Assembly: GCF_016679925.1 (NCBI RefSeq)
Contig: NZ_JAEQBW010000001.1
Location: 1,116,001-1,180,000, forward strand
DNA: 64,000 nt
DNA from: Marivirga aurantiaca
GTDB taxonomy: Bacteria; Bacteroidota; Bacteroidia; Cytophagales; Cyclobacteriaceae
Reading direction: 5' to 3'
The notes beneath the pieces were generated by a model. That model was not told the DNA's origin. It saw only the letters and a program-made list of their open reading frames with translations, and searched no databases. Shown here piece after piece: positions 18,994-27,465 of this stretch; the first letter of the stretch is position 1; each line of letters opens with the position of its first letter. Both the position numbers and the translations under genes were made by a program.

Positions 18994-21291
18994 ATGAACT
19001 ATAGAATAGGACTTATAATAAGCTTGTTTATCGCAAGTATTTGCATAGTAAAAGGCCAGTCACCAAACGAAAAAATAGAAAAACTCCTTCAGCAAATGAC
19101 GCTGGAAGAGAAAGTAGGTCAAATGGCCCAAATCACCCTGGATGTGGTAGGAAAAGGGCAAACCCGATTTGCCAGCGATGAACCCCTGGCTTTGGATCCC
19201 GATTCCCTGAGACGTGCTTTGGTGGATTATCATATCGGATCCGTATTGAACACCGCCAATAACCGTGCACTTACGACTAAAAAATGGTATGAAATCATCA
19301 GTGAAATACAAAAAGTAGCGATGGAAGAAACCCGTTTGGGCATTCCCATTATTTATGGAGTAGATGAAATCCATGGAGCCACTTACACGGTGGGTGCTAC
19401 CATGTTTCCGCAGCAAATTGGTCAGGCTGCCAGCCGTAACCGTGATTTAGTAAGAAAAGGTGCTGAAATTACTGCCTATGAAACCCGTGCGAGCAATATT
19501 CCATGGAATTTCTCTCCAGTATTGGACTTAGGCCTCGACCCGCGCTTTTCACGCATGTGGGAATCTTTCGGGGAAGATCCTTATTTAAGCACAGTATTAG
19601 GTGTGGAAATGATCAATGGTTACGAAGGAGAAGAAAACAATATTGGTGATCCTACGCATGTCGCTTCCAGCTTGAAGCACTTTTTAGGCTACCATGCTAC
19701 TGTTTCTGGTAAGGACAGAACACCGGCTTATATCTCTCCTGATGCATTGAGGGAATATCATTTGCCCGCTTTTAAAGCAGCCATTGAAGCCGGAGCACAT
19801 ACCATTATGATCAATTCAGGTATTATCAACGGCATTCCGGTGCATGCGAACTACGACTTGCTGACCAAGCTTTTGAAGGAGGAGCTAGGCTTTGAAGGTT
19901 TGGTGGTAACCGACTGGGCTGATATCGAAAACCTGCACAGACGTGACCGAGTAGCACCCAACAACAAAGAAGCGGTACGAATGGCCATTAATGCCGGAAT
20001 CGACATGTCCATGATTCCCTACCAATATGAGCCGTTCTGCGAAGGTTTGGTGGAACTGGTGAATGAAGGAGAGGTGAAAATGGAGCGTATTGATGATGCG
20101 GTAAGAAGAATCCTGAAGGTTAAAATGGCCTTAAATCTTTTTGAGAAGCCCAACACGCACTACAGTGATTACCCGAAATTTGGCAGCCAAGAATTTGAAA
20201 AAGCAGCTTATGACATGGCAGCAGAATCCATCACTTTATTGAAGAATACTGAGAATATTCTACCGCTGGCTAAAAGCTCAAAAGTACTGGTAACCGGTCC
20301 TAATGCTAATTCTATGCGGACTTTAAACGGTGCCTGGACTTATTCATGGCAAGGGGAGAAGACGGAGGAATATGCCGGTCAGTACAATACCGTTTTAGAA
20401 GCGGTGCAAAAAGAAATAGGAGAGAAGAATGTGTATTATAAGCCGGGTGTCAGCTACAAAATGGATGGCGCTTACTATGAAGATCATTTGGATGGACTGG
20501 AAGAAGCTGTTAAAATGGCCGCTAAAGCAGATGTGATTTTACTATGCGTAGGGGAGAACACCTACACCGAAAAGCCGGGCGATTTAAATGATTTGTATTT
20601 GTCTGATAATCAAACCGAGCTAGCCAAAAGATTAGCAGCCACCGGCAAACCTGTTATTTTAATCCTAAATGAAGGCCGTCCGCGCATCATTAGTAAGTTT
20701 GAGCAGGAAATGGACGCCATTGTGCAGACTTACCTGCCGGGCAACTTCGGAGGAGATGCATTGGCAGATATCATTTTCGGAGATGTAAACCCAAGTGGTA
20801 AATTACCTTATACCTATCCTCGCTACCCCAACGCGACCATTTCTTATATTCATAAACCCTCTGAAGAGCAGAAAAAAGCAGAAGGCGTGTACAATTATGA
20901 AGCAGATTATAACCCGCAATTCAGATTTGGGGAAGGCTTAAGCTATACCACTTTTGCGTATAAAAACTTAAAGTTGGCTAAAAACACCTTTTCAAAAGGC
21001 GAAACCATTAAAGTGAGTGTGGACGTGCAAAATACCGGAAAAAGAGCCGGAAAAGAGGTGGTTCAGCTGTTTAGCAGCGATTTATATGCCAGCAAAATTA
21101 CGCCTGATGTAAAACGCTTAAGAAGGTTTGAGAAAATTAGCCTGGCAGCGGGAGAAAGCAAAACGGTAACTTTTGAGTTAACTGCAGACGACTTAAAATA
21201 CTTTGATGCCACCGGAAAAGCGATCACAGAAGCCGGTGAATTTGAATTATCCGTAGCTGATTTGATTGTTGAATTTGAACTGGTTGATTAA
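18994..21291 (+). CDS. GH3 beta-glucosidase, periplasmic
   Basis: 765 residues from the ATG at 18994. An in-frame ATG at 18952 would add 14 polar residues before the signal peptide and place the ribosome site against a palindrome, so the later start is preferred. The signal peptide ends at CIVKGQ. The GH3 N-terminal barrel contains SLKHFLGYHA and the nucleophile Asp307 in LVVTDWADIENLH. The C-terminal alpha/beta sandwich begins around ESITLLKNTENILPL, and the protein ends with a fibronectin-III-like domain (GKRAGKEVVQLF). It hydrolyses beta-linked glucose from the non-reducing end of imported oligosaccharides. It is the last gene of the polysaccharide locus and completes the GH5, GH30, GH3 chain expected for a beta-glucan. 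Confidence 0.95.
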   Translation: MNYRIGLIISLFIASICIVKGQSPNEKIEKLLQQMTLEEKVGQMAQITLDVVGKGQTRFASDEPLALDPDSLRRALVDYHIGSVLNTANNRALTTKKWYEIISEIQKVAMEETRLGIPIIYGVDEIHGATYTVGATMFPQQIGQAASRNRDLVRKGAEITAYETRASNIPWNFSPVLDLGLDPRFSRMWESFGEDPYLSTVLGVEMINGYEGEENNIGDPTHVASSLKHFLGYHATVSGKDRTPAYISPDALREYHLPAFKAAIEAGAHTIMINSGIINGIPVHANYDLLTKLLKEELGFEGLVVTDWADIENLHRRDRVAPNNKEAVRMAINAGIDMSMIPYQYEPFCEGLVELVNEGEVKMERIDDAVRRILKVKMALNLFEKPNTHYSDYPKFGSQEFEKAAYDMAAESITLLKNTENILPLAKSSKVLVTGPNANSMRTLNGAWTYSWQGEKTEEYAGQYNTVLEAVQKEIGEKNVYYKPGVSYKMDGAYYEDHLDGLEEAVKMAAKADVILLCVGENTYTEKPGDLNDLYLSDNQTELAKRLAATGKPVILILNEGRPRIISKFEQEMDAIVQTYLPGNFGGDALADIIFGDVNPSGKLPYTYPRYPNATISYIHKPSEEQKKAEGVYNYEADYNPQFRFGEGLSYTTFAYKNLKLAKNTFSKGETIKVSVDVQNTGKRAGKEVVQLFSSDLYASKITPDVKRLRRFEKISLAAGESKTVTFELTADDLKYFDATGKAITEAGEFELSVADLIVEFELVD

Positions 21292-21378
21292 ATATAAATT
21301 ACACTCTTATAGAAACTCCGCAGTGCTTGAGAAAGGGGCTAGGGATTTTAGCACCTGTTAGCAGTTTGTACATTTCTT

Positions 21379-22719
21379 TTAATAAGCTTTGTCCATTGCA
21401 TCATCGATTTCTTTTAGTACTGAAAGCTTAGTTTCATACTTTCGAGAGAATTCAATAAAACGAATAATCATAATCCTGACACTCCGTTGAAAAATTGCAA
21501 GATCATTAAGTTGAAATTCTTTATTCTTTCCATGGTGCACGATTCCACTACGAACAGCATACATGGCTGGTAATATACGTTTCATGAGAGCTCGATCTTC
21601 TGTATTCTTGGTAACAATTTTGGGGAAATACTTGGTTAAAGAACTCAATATTGGTTCGGTCTCATTCTTTATTAAAAAGGATTCAACGATAATAAAAAGA
21701 TCCACAATCCTTCTGTATGTATCACCTGTTGACATAGCTAGCGCATACAAATGAATCCCTTTCTTAACCAACTGACCGATTTCGTTCTTTGATGGACTAG
21801 CAATAAATTTTGAAACCACCTCAAAACCTTCTTGTACCATCATCTCATAATACTCTTTAATGAGTATGAAATGGTTTGGGTTTCTTTGGATATGGTCTTG
21901 TAGATCTTTAGGGTTTATTGCAACTCCTTCCATTTCAATTTCCATTGACAGAAAGTTCATACTTGGATTCAACCTTACTCGGTATTCAATGTCGAAATCT
22001 GTATATATAGATGGAAAATCTACAGTTTGACAATACATTTTTATACCATCAATTGCTAAACCACATGCTTTAAAAGCTTCAATTTTTGCCTTCTCCCGAT
22101 CGTAAAAACCTAGGGCAACAGATGCCATTACTTGACCAGAAAATCTCTTTTTGTAACGATCAATAACTTCACTTTTCAAGCCAATGGATTTACCGAAAGA
22201 ATCAAAATCTGAATCCTTCAGAAAGTCGATGCTGACTTTTCCCGATTGAAAACCCTTTTCAATTTCCAGGAACATTACAGGAAAGAAAAACCAGTAAGTC
22301 TTGAAGTTTTCATTCAGCGTACGGAGTAAATAATCTGCAAAGCTTGGAATATTTTCCTCCTTGTAAGTTCTGATCATCCAATCAAAGCAGGTTGATTCTA
22401 CTAAATCATATGATATGTGCTTTTGAATCTTATTTTGTTTGTAGATAGATCTAACGAATTTTAAATATTCACTCCTTGATTCGTAATCCAGAAACCCTGT
22501 GATTTCTCCTTTTCTATTTGTGGCGTAAGTTCCAAATTCATCTTTCCAATCCATTCCATCAATTGGTCCAAGATTAAGGATAGGATGTTTGTGTAAGATT
22601 GAATTCTCTTGCTTAGGCGTGTTACTTTTCGGCCTATCTTTAGTCGATTTGATTATCTTAATCAGCTCTTTACTTTTCGAGTTATAATGATCCTTTGCCT
22701 TTTCTGGTAATTCTATCAT
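21379..22719 (-). CDS. Unknown 446-residue protein with a C-terminal HEPN-like RxxxxH motif
   Basis: I do not recognise the full protein. It is soluble, with no signal peptide or membrane segment. The N-terminal part is rich in Lys and Ser, followed by a mostly helical middle. The C-terminal 120 residues are helical with RRIVDLFIIVESFLI and then MYAVRSGIVHHGKN. R390-S-G-I-V-H395 fits the R-x4-6-H active site of HEPN RNases, in the style of the Apea-like HEPN family often found in phage-defence proteins. It is the last gene of the minus-strand nuclease/ATPase cluster, 157 bp after the ATPase gene, with an attC-like hairpin in that gap. A toxin-like RNase role is inference; a non-catalytic HEPN adaptor is the alternative. 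Confidence 0.6.
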   Translation of the reverse strand: MIELPEKAKDHYNSKSKELIKIIKSTKDRPKSNTPKQENSILHKHPILNLGPIDGMDWKDEFGTYATNRKGEITGFLDYESRSEYLKFVRSIYKQNKIQKHISYDLVESTCFDWMIRTYKEENIPSFADYLLRTLNENFKTYWFFFPVMFLEIEKGFQSGKVSIDFLKDSDFDSFGKSIGLKSEVIDRYKKRFSGQVMASVALGFYDREKAKIEAFKACGLAIDGIKMYCQTVDFPSIYTDFDIEYRVRLNPSMNFLSMEIEMEGVAINPKDLQDHIQRNPNHFILIKEYYEMMVQEGFEVVSKFIASPSKNEIGQLVKKGIHLYALAMSTGDTYRRIVDLFIIVESFLIKNETEPILSSLTKYFPKIVTKNTEDRALMKRILPAMYAVRSGIVHHGKNKEFQLNDLAIFQRSVRIMIIRFIEFSRKYETKLSVLKEIDDAMDKAY

Positions 22720-22732
22720 CTAAGTGGGATAA

Positions 22733-22853
22733 CTGTTAACGGTCTAGTATAAGAATAGTAGCGTAACTTTTCGCTTTAATATAGACCTTTTTTATATTTT
22801 CTTACTGTCGTTCTATCACTTAAACCGCTATAATTTCTTAAACATTGTTAGGT
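22733..22853. repeat. attC-like imperfect hairpin B, 3' of the ATPase gene
   Basis: GTATAAGAATAGTAGCG (22747-22763) is roughly complementary to CGCTATAATTTCTTAAAC (22826-22843), about 60 bp apart. The right end carries GTTAGGT (22847-22853), which fits the integron core GTTRRRY; the left end is a degenerate TTAAC. The layout matches element A at 24645-24774 on the other side of the ATPase gene. Confidence 0.4.
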
Positions 22854-22876
22854 GCTGGCCTTTCTCCATATTTATC

Positions 22877-24613
22877 TTAAGCGAACACATCCGCAATTAA
22901 TTTTTTGATTGTTAGGTTTTCCAATTTTGCTGCGATTGGTGAAACATTATCTTGGTTCAACTTCCAATGCATCCCTTCATTATATATTATTCCTAATAAA
23001 TAGTGAGATTCTGGTGAGGTAAAACCAATTTCTTCTGCTTTTTCCAATTTACTTCTAGTTTTATGAGTACCTAGAAAGGCAGATCTCGCATCAGGACTTT
23101 GAAGTTTGTTATAAGCAATTTCTTCTATTCTTATTCTTAAACCACCACATACAGCAAAAGGGTCGAAAGGTTGGTCGGATAAATAGTTTTGTACTTCATT
23201 GTTTAAGTGATTTTTGAAATTGTCATTTTCTCCCCAAAGTTCAGGTATATTTAATGCTCTAAATTCATTCCGCTTGTTAATTGTTGCTGGGTCGTAATGA
23301 AGTAAATATTTAGACACATCATCTTTGATAGACAAATCTTCTCTATTTCTCAAAAGGTTAATTATTCCTTGTGCAACTTGAATAGTGGACTTGTTGAGAT
23401 AATAGACCTTTTGATTACTGAATGTGAAATTTTTAAAATAATTAGGATTTAAATGTGTCAATATTAATGGATAAATATTTTTGTCGGCAAGCTTAAAATC
23501 TTTTATAAATTGAGTAATGTAATATTGAGCTGCTGTTAGATTTGCATCATCTAAATAATCAAATACTTCATCAATTATTAAAATATTTGCACCTTTTTTT
23601 AAATGTCTTTTAGCTCTAAATAGCATTGATATAAATGTCAAAATATCCCTTTGACCATTTGAAATATGTATCGCTTGTGGAAATTTCACTACTAGTTTTC
23701 CAGCTGTCTGACTTGTGCTTATATTTCTCCAAGTACAATTAAAAGTTGTAAGAGTTTGGTCAAAACGTTGCTTGTCTAAACGGTAATTACTAAAAGTACA
23801 AGCGGCTTTAAAATTATTTGGGTCGTTGTTATAAAGTGAAATTACTTGAATAGCAGCCAAATAACTTTTGGTTTCACAATTGTAACCAATATCAAATTCA
23901 TTAATTAAATTTCCAATTGTGTTTAAATAGTCAATCTGTTTTAAGTCGTCTAAACAGTTTAGAGAAACCCAATTATTTAATTCGTTGGCTGTTGCTTTTG
24001 AATCTTGGGTATTTATTGAGTCGATTATGAGATTTAACCTTTGTTGTATTCTATTTCCATTTGCACGTTGTAATGCCAGGTAGTTCTCACTCAATTTTTC
24101 TACCAAAACTAAATTTGTCAAAACAGAATTTGCATTTGGAAGAACTTTACCACAATTACCGAGATCAGTTTGATTATTTCTATAAGAATAATTGAATTGT
24201 GTGTTTGCAGGAATTCTATCAACTAAAACAACATCCTTTATTTCCAATCTTGCAGTTGCATTGCCGAAACGTGAACCAATTCCCTTTGGTTTAGTTAAGT
24301 TATTTATCACGAAATAGTCAAAATGCGAGCTTATCGTATTAGAATCATTGGTTGCCTCTAAATTATGCGTTGTTCCATTTACATCAATATATTCAATTGC
24401 TATTCGTGGTAGATTTGCAACATTTTCAGCGTGCAAATCATCTTCGGCAAGAACAATGCGATTGTTATTCATAGAATTGAATGCAGTAGCTAACGAACTT
24501 TTTCCAAAACCATTTGGTGCAACCAATAAGCTTGGTTTATTAGGATAAATTCCGAGGTCAAGAGTTTTTTGTGCAATCCCTTTTATATTTTCAATTTCAA
24601 TTATCTTAATCAT
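22877..24613 (-). CDS. SMC/RecF-like P-loop ATPase of a putative defence cassette
   Basis: 578 residues from the ATG at 24613. The Walker A is APNGFGKSS (residues 32-40, Lys38), with Ala replacing the first Gly. An ABC-type signature follows in HISNGQRDILTF (about 316-328). The Walker B is ILIIDEVFDYLDD (344-356, Asp348-Glu349). There is no long coiled coil between them, so it is closer to short AAA/OLD-type or RecF-like ATPases than to true SMC proteins. The C-terminal 150 residues are unassigned. Such ATPases partner with nucleases in defence systems, and three nuclease-like genes lie directly upstream. The gene has attC-like hairpins on both sides, so it may move as its own cassette. The exact family is not known to me. 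Confidence 0.75.
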   Translation of the reverse strand: MIKIIEIENIKGIAQKTLDLGIYPNKPSLLVAPNGFGKSSLATAFNSMNNNRIVLAEDDLHAENVANLPRIAIEYIDVNGTTHNLEATNDSNTISSHFDYFVINNLTKPKGIGSRFGNATARLEIKDVVLVDRIPANTQFNYSYRNNQTDLGNCGKVLPNANSVLTNLVLVEKLSENYLALQRANGNRIQQRLNLIIDSINTQDSKATANELNNWVSLNCLDDLKQIDYLNTIGNLINEFDIGYNCETKSYLAAIQVISLYNNDPNNFKAACTFSNYRLDKQRFDQTLTTFNCTWRNISTSQTAGKLVVKFPQAIHISNGQRDILTFISMLFRAKRHLKKGANILIIDEVFDYLDDANLTAAQYYITQFIKDFKLADKNIYPLILTHLNPNYFKNFTFSNQKVYYLNKSTIQVAQGIINLLRNREDLSIKDDVSKYLLHYDPATINKRNEFRALNIPELWGENDNFKNHLNNEVQNYLSDQPFDPFAVCGGLRIRIEEIAYNKLQSPDARSAFLGTHKTRSKLEKAEEIGFTSPESHYLLGIIYNEGMHWKLNQDNVSPIAAKLENLTIKKLIADVFA

Positions 24614-24644
24614 AAATTTTAACTGGTTGGTTTTTTCGGCTTGG

Positions 24645-24774
24645 ACCTAACGTTTAGTATATGAAAAGTAGGCGATTTCGAAGCATTGAACTTTCGGTTA
24701 AGCACAAAGTTTGACACGAGCCAAAAGCCTTGATTTTACTGCTATTACGCCTATTTTTATATACATTGCTGGCA
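24645..24774. repeat. attC-like imperfect hairpin A, 5' of the ATPase gene
   Basis: GTATATGAAAAGTAGGCG (24657-24674) pairs with CGCCTATTTTTATATAC (24748-24764) with one mismatch and a one-base bulge. The left end carries ACCTAAC (24645-24651), a perfect fit to the attC core RYYYAAC; the right end (GCTGGC) is degenerate. It fills the 169-bp gap between the ATPase and nuclease genes. Confidence 0.45.
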
Positions 24775-24782
24775 TTTCGTTT

Positions 24783-25700
24783 TTATTTCATTCGGAAATA
24801 TATTTCCCCTGTTTGAGATGCGTGTCTGCGTTTTATCAAAATCAATTCATTTAATCTTATTCGACCTTCCAAAACTTGCATTAAGTCCATTCCGTCCATT
24901 AAAATCATTGATTTGGTAATTGGGCTTCCCGTTTCAGTGCAATCGTTAGAGTAAGGCCCAAGAGAAATAAAAAGTCCTAACGTATTTTTTAACTTCCCTG
25001 ATATTTTGCCGCCAAAAGTATATAAGTCAGCAGCATTAATTTCAGTTTTTTCTTGCCATTTCGCTTCTAACAAATAATCATTATTGTCAAACGTGAATGC
25101 ACCGTCAATCTGTTCTCCTGTTACTTTAAATGCTGATTTTGGGTCTAAGTCAAAGAAGATGAATAATTCGTTGAGAAACTTTTCAAATTGAAAACCTTTT
25201 TTTTGAGCATTTGGATTCGAAGCAATTTCATAAAAATTCATTTTCAAGTCATCTAATTTTTGTTGGTAAGAGATGCTTGATTTTAATTTCTCTTGATTAG
25301 ATTCACGCCTTTCTTCTGCCTTTTTTAATTCCGAAATTGTTGCGAAATATCCTTTTGCTTGGTTTCTTAATTTGGTGACTGATGCTTTAGCCTTTTCAAT
25401 TTTTGTTTTTGAATCGTCCCAATATTCCAAATGTGAAAAATCATTTATGTTTCCAACTTCTTGAACAAGTTTAAGTAAGTCGGTTTGGTACATATCTTGT
25501 CTTTTGGTCATTCTGTCAACTAGCTGAGAAACACTTTCATATTTTGTGTTTTCATTCCAATCTATTGTAGAAACAATTAATGGATTCTCAAGTGTCAATT
25601 CGATAAATTGTCTTAAATCTTTCTTTCTCCAATAGATAGCAACTAAAGCTTCTTTTAGAGCTAAAATTGCAGATGCTGTTATTTTCTTGTTTATACTCAA
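24783..25700 (-). CDS. Restriction-endonuclease-like protein with coiled coil (PD-(D/E)XK)
   Basis: 305 residues, starting at a TTG (25700) 11 bp after the previous stop; no ATG is in frame until residue 64, so the TTG is the best start. The N-terminal half is helical. A Lys/Glu-rich coiled coil (about 95-155) precedes the nuclease core (about 168-290). There I see Glu173 in FQFEKFLNEL, Asp199 in GEQIDGAF and Glu212-x-Lys214 in YLLEAKW, the classic E...D...ExK layout of Mrr-like enzymes. It probably cuts DNA. It is tightly linked to the genes on both sides and is the second of three PD-(D/E)XK proteins in the cluster. No methylase is present, so it is not a standard restriction-modification pair. 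Confidence 0.72.
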   Translation of the reverse strand: MSINKKITASAILALKEALVAIYWRKKDLRQFIELTLENPLIVSTIDWNENTKYESVSQLVDRMTKRQDMYQTDLLKLVQEVGNINDFSHLEYWDDSKTKIEKAKASVTKLRNQAKGYFATISELKKAEERRESNQEKLKSSISYQQKLDDLKMNFYEIASNPNAQKKGFQFEKFLNELFIFFDLDPKSAFKVTGEQIDGAFTFDNNDYLLEAKWQEKTEINAADLYTFGGKISGKLKNTLGLFISLGPYSNDCTETGSPITKSMILMDGMDLMQVLEGRIRLNELILIKRRHASQTGEIYFRMK

Positions 25701-25711
25701 ACTCTTCGTAT

Positions 25712-26266
25712 TTATTCGTGTTGTATGTAAAAACGTTCTAATAAATCCATTATCAAATCTGACGGGTCTTCATTTCTGTCTTTAATCAATAGCATTTCTT
25801 TTAACTGGTCTTTTGTCATAAAAAGAACAACTTTATTGTCCTGATTAAATACAATATTTCTTTGTCGATGCGCTGCTTCATTGGGTGTTTTACTGCAAAT
25901 CATGATTGAAAGCCGACCCATTGCTGCTGTCATATAGTTCCGCGTTTGATTGACTTCATCGTGTCCAATTTCAGTTGCATCATAATTTTTGAATTCAAAG
26001 AGAATCATTCTTGCATCTAATTCAATATAGAGGTGATGCCAATTTTTAGAATTAGGGTCGTTGTTAGATGTAATATTTCGATTTGGCATTATTGCATCTC
26101 GTCTATTTACACCTGAATAGGTTCTTCCTTGTCTTGTAGCAGGATTTAGAGGTGGGACAAGCAAGAAAGTTAAAATATCTGTACATAAATTCTCAAATTG
26201 AGACCAACCTGCGTTACCTAATGGGCAAGCATCCAATCTCTGAATGAAATCGTTTACTTGGCTCAT
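25712..26266 (-). CDS. Small PD-(D/E)XK nuclease-like protein
   Basis: 184 residues. The start codon ATG (26264-26266) overlaps the stop of the TIR-nuclease gene by 4 bp (ATGA), which indicates translational coupling. The fold residues visible are Glu25 in WSQFENLCTDIL, Asp57 in NRRDAIMPN and Glu91-x-Lys93 in ILFEFKNYD, again E...D...ExK. It lacks any other domain. Its partner genes suggest a DNA-cutting or DNA-binding subunit of a multi-protein system. I do not recognise a named family. An inactive structural role is possible, though all three putative catalytic residues are present. Confidence 0.68.
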   Translation of the reverse strand: MSQVNDFIQRLDACPLGNAGWSQFENLCTDILTFLLVPPLNPATRQGRTYSGVNRRDAIMPNRNITSNNDPNSKNWHHLYIELDARMILFEFKNYDATEIGHDEVNQTRNYMTAAMGRLSIMICSKTPNEAAHRQRNIVFNQDNKVVLFMTKDQLKEMLLIKDRNEDPSDLIMDLLERFYIQHE

Positions 26267-27105
26267 CTTAAGAAGTATTTATTTAAAAGTCGCTTACGTT
26301 TTGAAACTACTTTTTTAAGTTTAGCTCCATCTAAAACTTTTATTTCAATATTTCTATTTCTTTGTGTTTCTTCAATGAATTCTTCTGCAACAGAAGTTAA
26401 CACACTGTTTGTTATAAGTAATATTTTTGCGTCAATCCTATTTATGTAGTTAAAAGACTCTATAATTCTATGGAGTGAGTTTATACTAAATCTTTCCTCT
26501 CTATAAAATTTAGTTTCAATCATCCAAACTTCTTTATTTGGAAAACCAAAAACATCTTTAGTGTATGATTCTGCAATAAAATCAACTCCAAAGTCATTTA
26601 CTCTTTGTTCTCGTTGAATATTTTTAAAACCGTATGCCTTCAGTAAGTCATACGTGAACTCTTCAAATTCCATTGGACTGAAGCGGTCGAATGAAATTTC
26701 AGGGATAATTTTTAATTTTTGAACGATTCGTTGTAGCCCTTTTTCAAAATCATTAGTTAGGTTTATTATTTCGTATTCAAGAAAATCACTAGGGATTTGG
26801 CATTTTTCAACTAGTATGGGGATAATATTCACCTTTCTTTTTCGAGCTTCATCAAAAAAATATTTTGGAAATTCATATCTGAAATAGTCAGAGGTAAAGA
26901 GTGATTGAGACAAAAGAACTATAACTGTTTCACTGGTCTCATACATATAACGTATTTGGTCGAAAACATTTTCTCCAACACTTATGTCTTTATAATCAAA
27001 AACGACATCAATGTTTTCCCTTTGCAAAGAATCCGATATTCTGTGAGCAATAGAGCTATCATTATGATTGTAGGACATAAAAACTCTATTTCTATTGTTT
27101 GTCAT
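26263..27105 (-). CDS. TIR domain fused to an Mrr-type PD-(D/E)XK nuclease
   Basis: 280 residues. The TIR domain covers about 5-135: box 1 is VFMSYNHND (8-16). The catalytic Glu is at 78 in SDYFRYEF, where the usual W-C of the family is F-R. The nuclease core follows immediately (about 140-260): Glu148 in MEFEEFTYDLL, Asp175 in NDFGVDFIAE and Glu197-x-Lys199 in VWMIETKFY, as in Mrr_cat proteins. TIR domains in bacteria cleave NAD or make signal nucleotides after phage sensing, while Mrr nucleases cut DNA, so one chain holds two effector-type activities. It is the first gene of the cassette and has a palindrome in its promoter region (27137-27173). Confidence 0.8.
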   Translation of the reverse strand: MTNNRNRVFMSYNHNDSSIAHRISDSLQRENIDVVFDYKDISVGENVFDQIRYMYETSETVIVLLSQSLFTSDYFRYEFPKYFFDEARKRKVNIIPILVEKCQIPSDFLEYEIINLTNDFEKGLQRIVQKLKIIPEISFDRFSPMEFEEFTYDLLKAYGFKNIQREQRVNDFGVDFIAESYTKDVFGFPNKEVWMIETKFYREERFSINSLHRIIESFNYINRIDAKILLITNSVLTSVAEEFIEETQRNRNIEIKVLDGAKLKKVVSKRKRLLNKYFLR

Positions 27106-27465
27106 TTATCGTAATCGTTTTAAAATGAATGCCAACAGTGATATAATAACACAAAAGTTGTCATTATATCACTTATGTTTTTCCTGCACCCGACTACAAA
27201 CGCTTGTAAATGCTTAAGACCATTTAAAAGCCATTCTTTGTATTAGGTTCATAAAAGCTCTCCAACATACTTCCATTCTCTATTAAATCCTAACTGTTCA
27301 TCGAACAACAATGCAAAATACCTATATGTAGGTAGTGGTTTTTACAAAAAAGCGGGGGAATGGCAGAAATAATCTAAAACCTGGCCAACACATCTCTTTC
27401 TCACAAATTATCCTTCGTTTAAGCTTAAAAATCACTTAATTTGCCTTTTGAAATAAATAAACAAT
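27106..27465. other. Gene-free spacer between divergent genes
   Basis: This 360-bp region is shared by the minus-strand defence cluster and the plus-strand DUF808 gene. It holds the 27137-27173 palindrome near the cluster and a short TACCTA-TATG-TAGGTA inverted repeat at 27319-27334 nearer DUF808. No coding frame is supported. Confidence 0.6.
27137..27173. promoter_or_regulatory. Palindrome upstream of the TIR-nuclease gene, possible operator
   Basis: AGTGATATAAT (27137-27147) and ATTATATCACT (27163-27173) are exact inverted complements around 15 bases, and part of the loop (AACA/TGTC) extends the pairing. It lies 32-68 bp before the ATG of the first cluster gene, where a repressor would act; it could also be a half-preserved cassette hairpin. 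Confidence 0.4.

Noticed and set aside
21379..27105. Classical restriction-modification system
   Set aside because: Three nuclease-like proteins are present but no methyltransferase motif is seen in any neighbouring gene.
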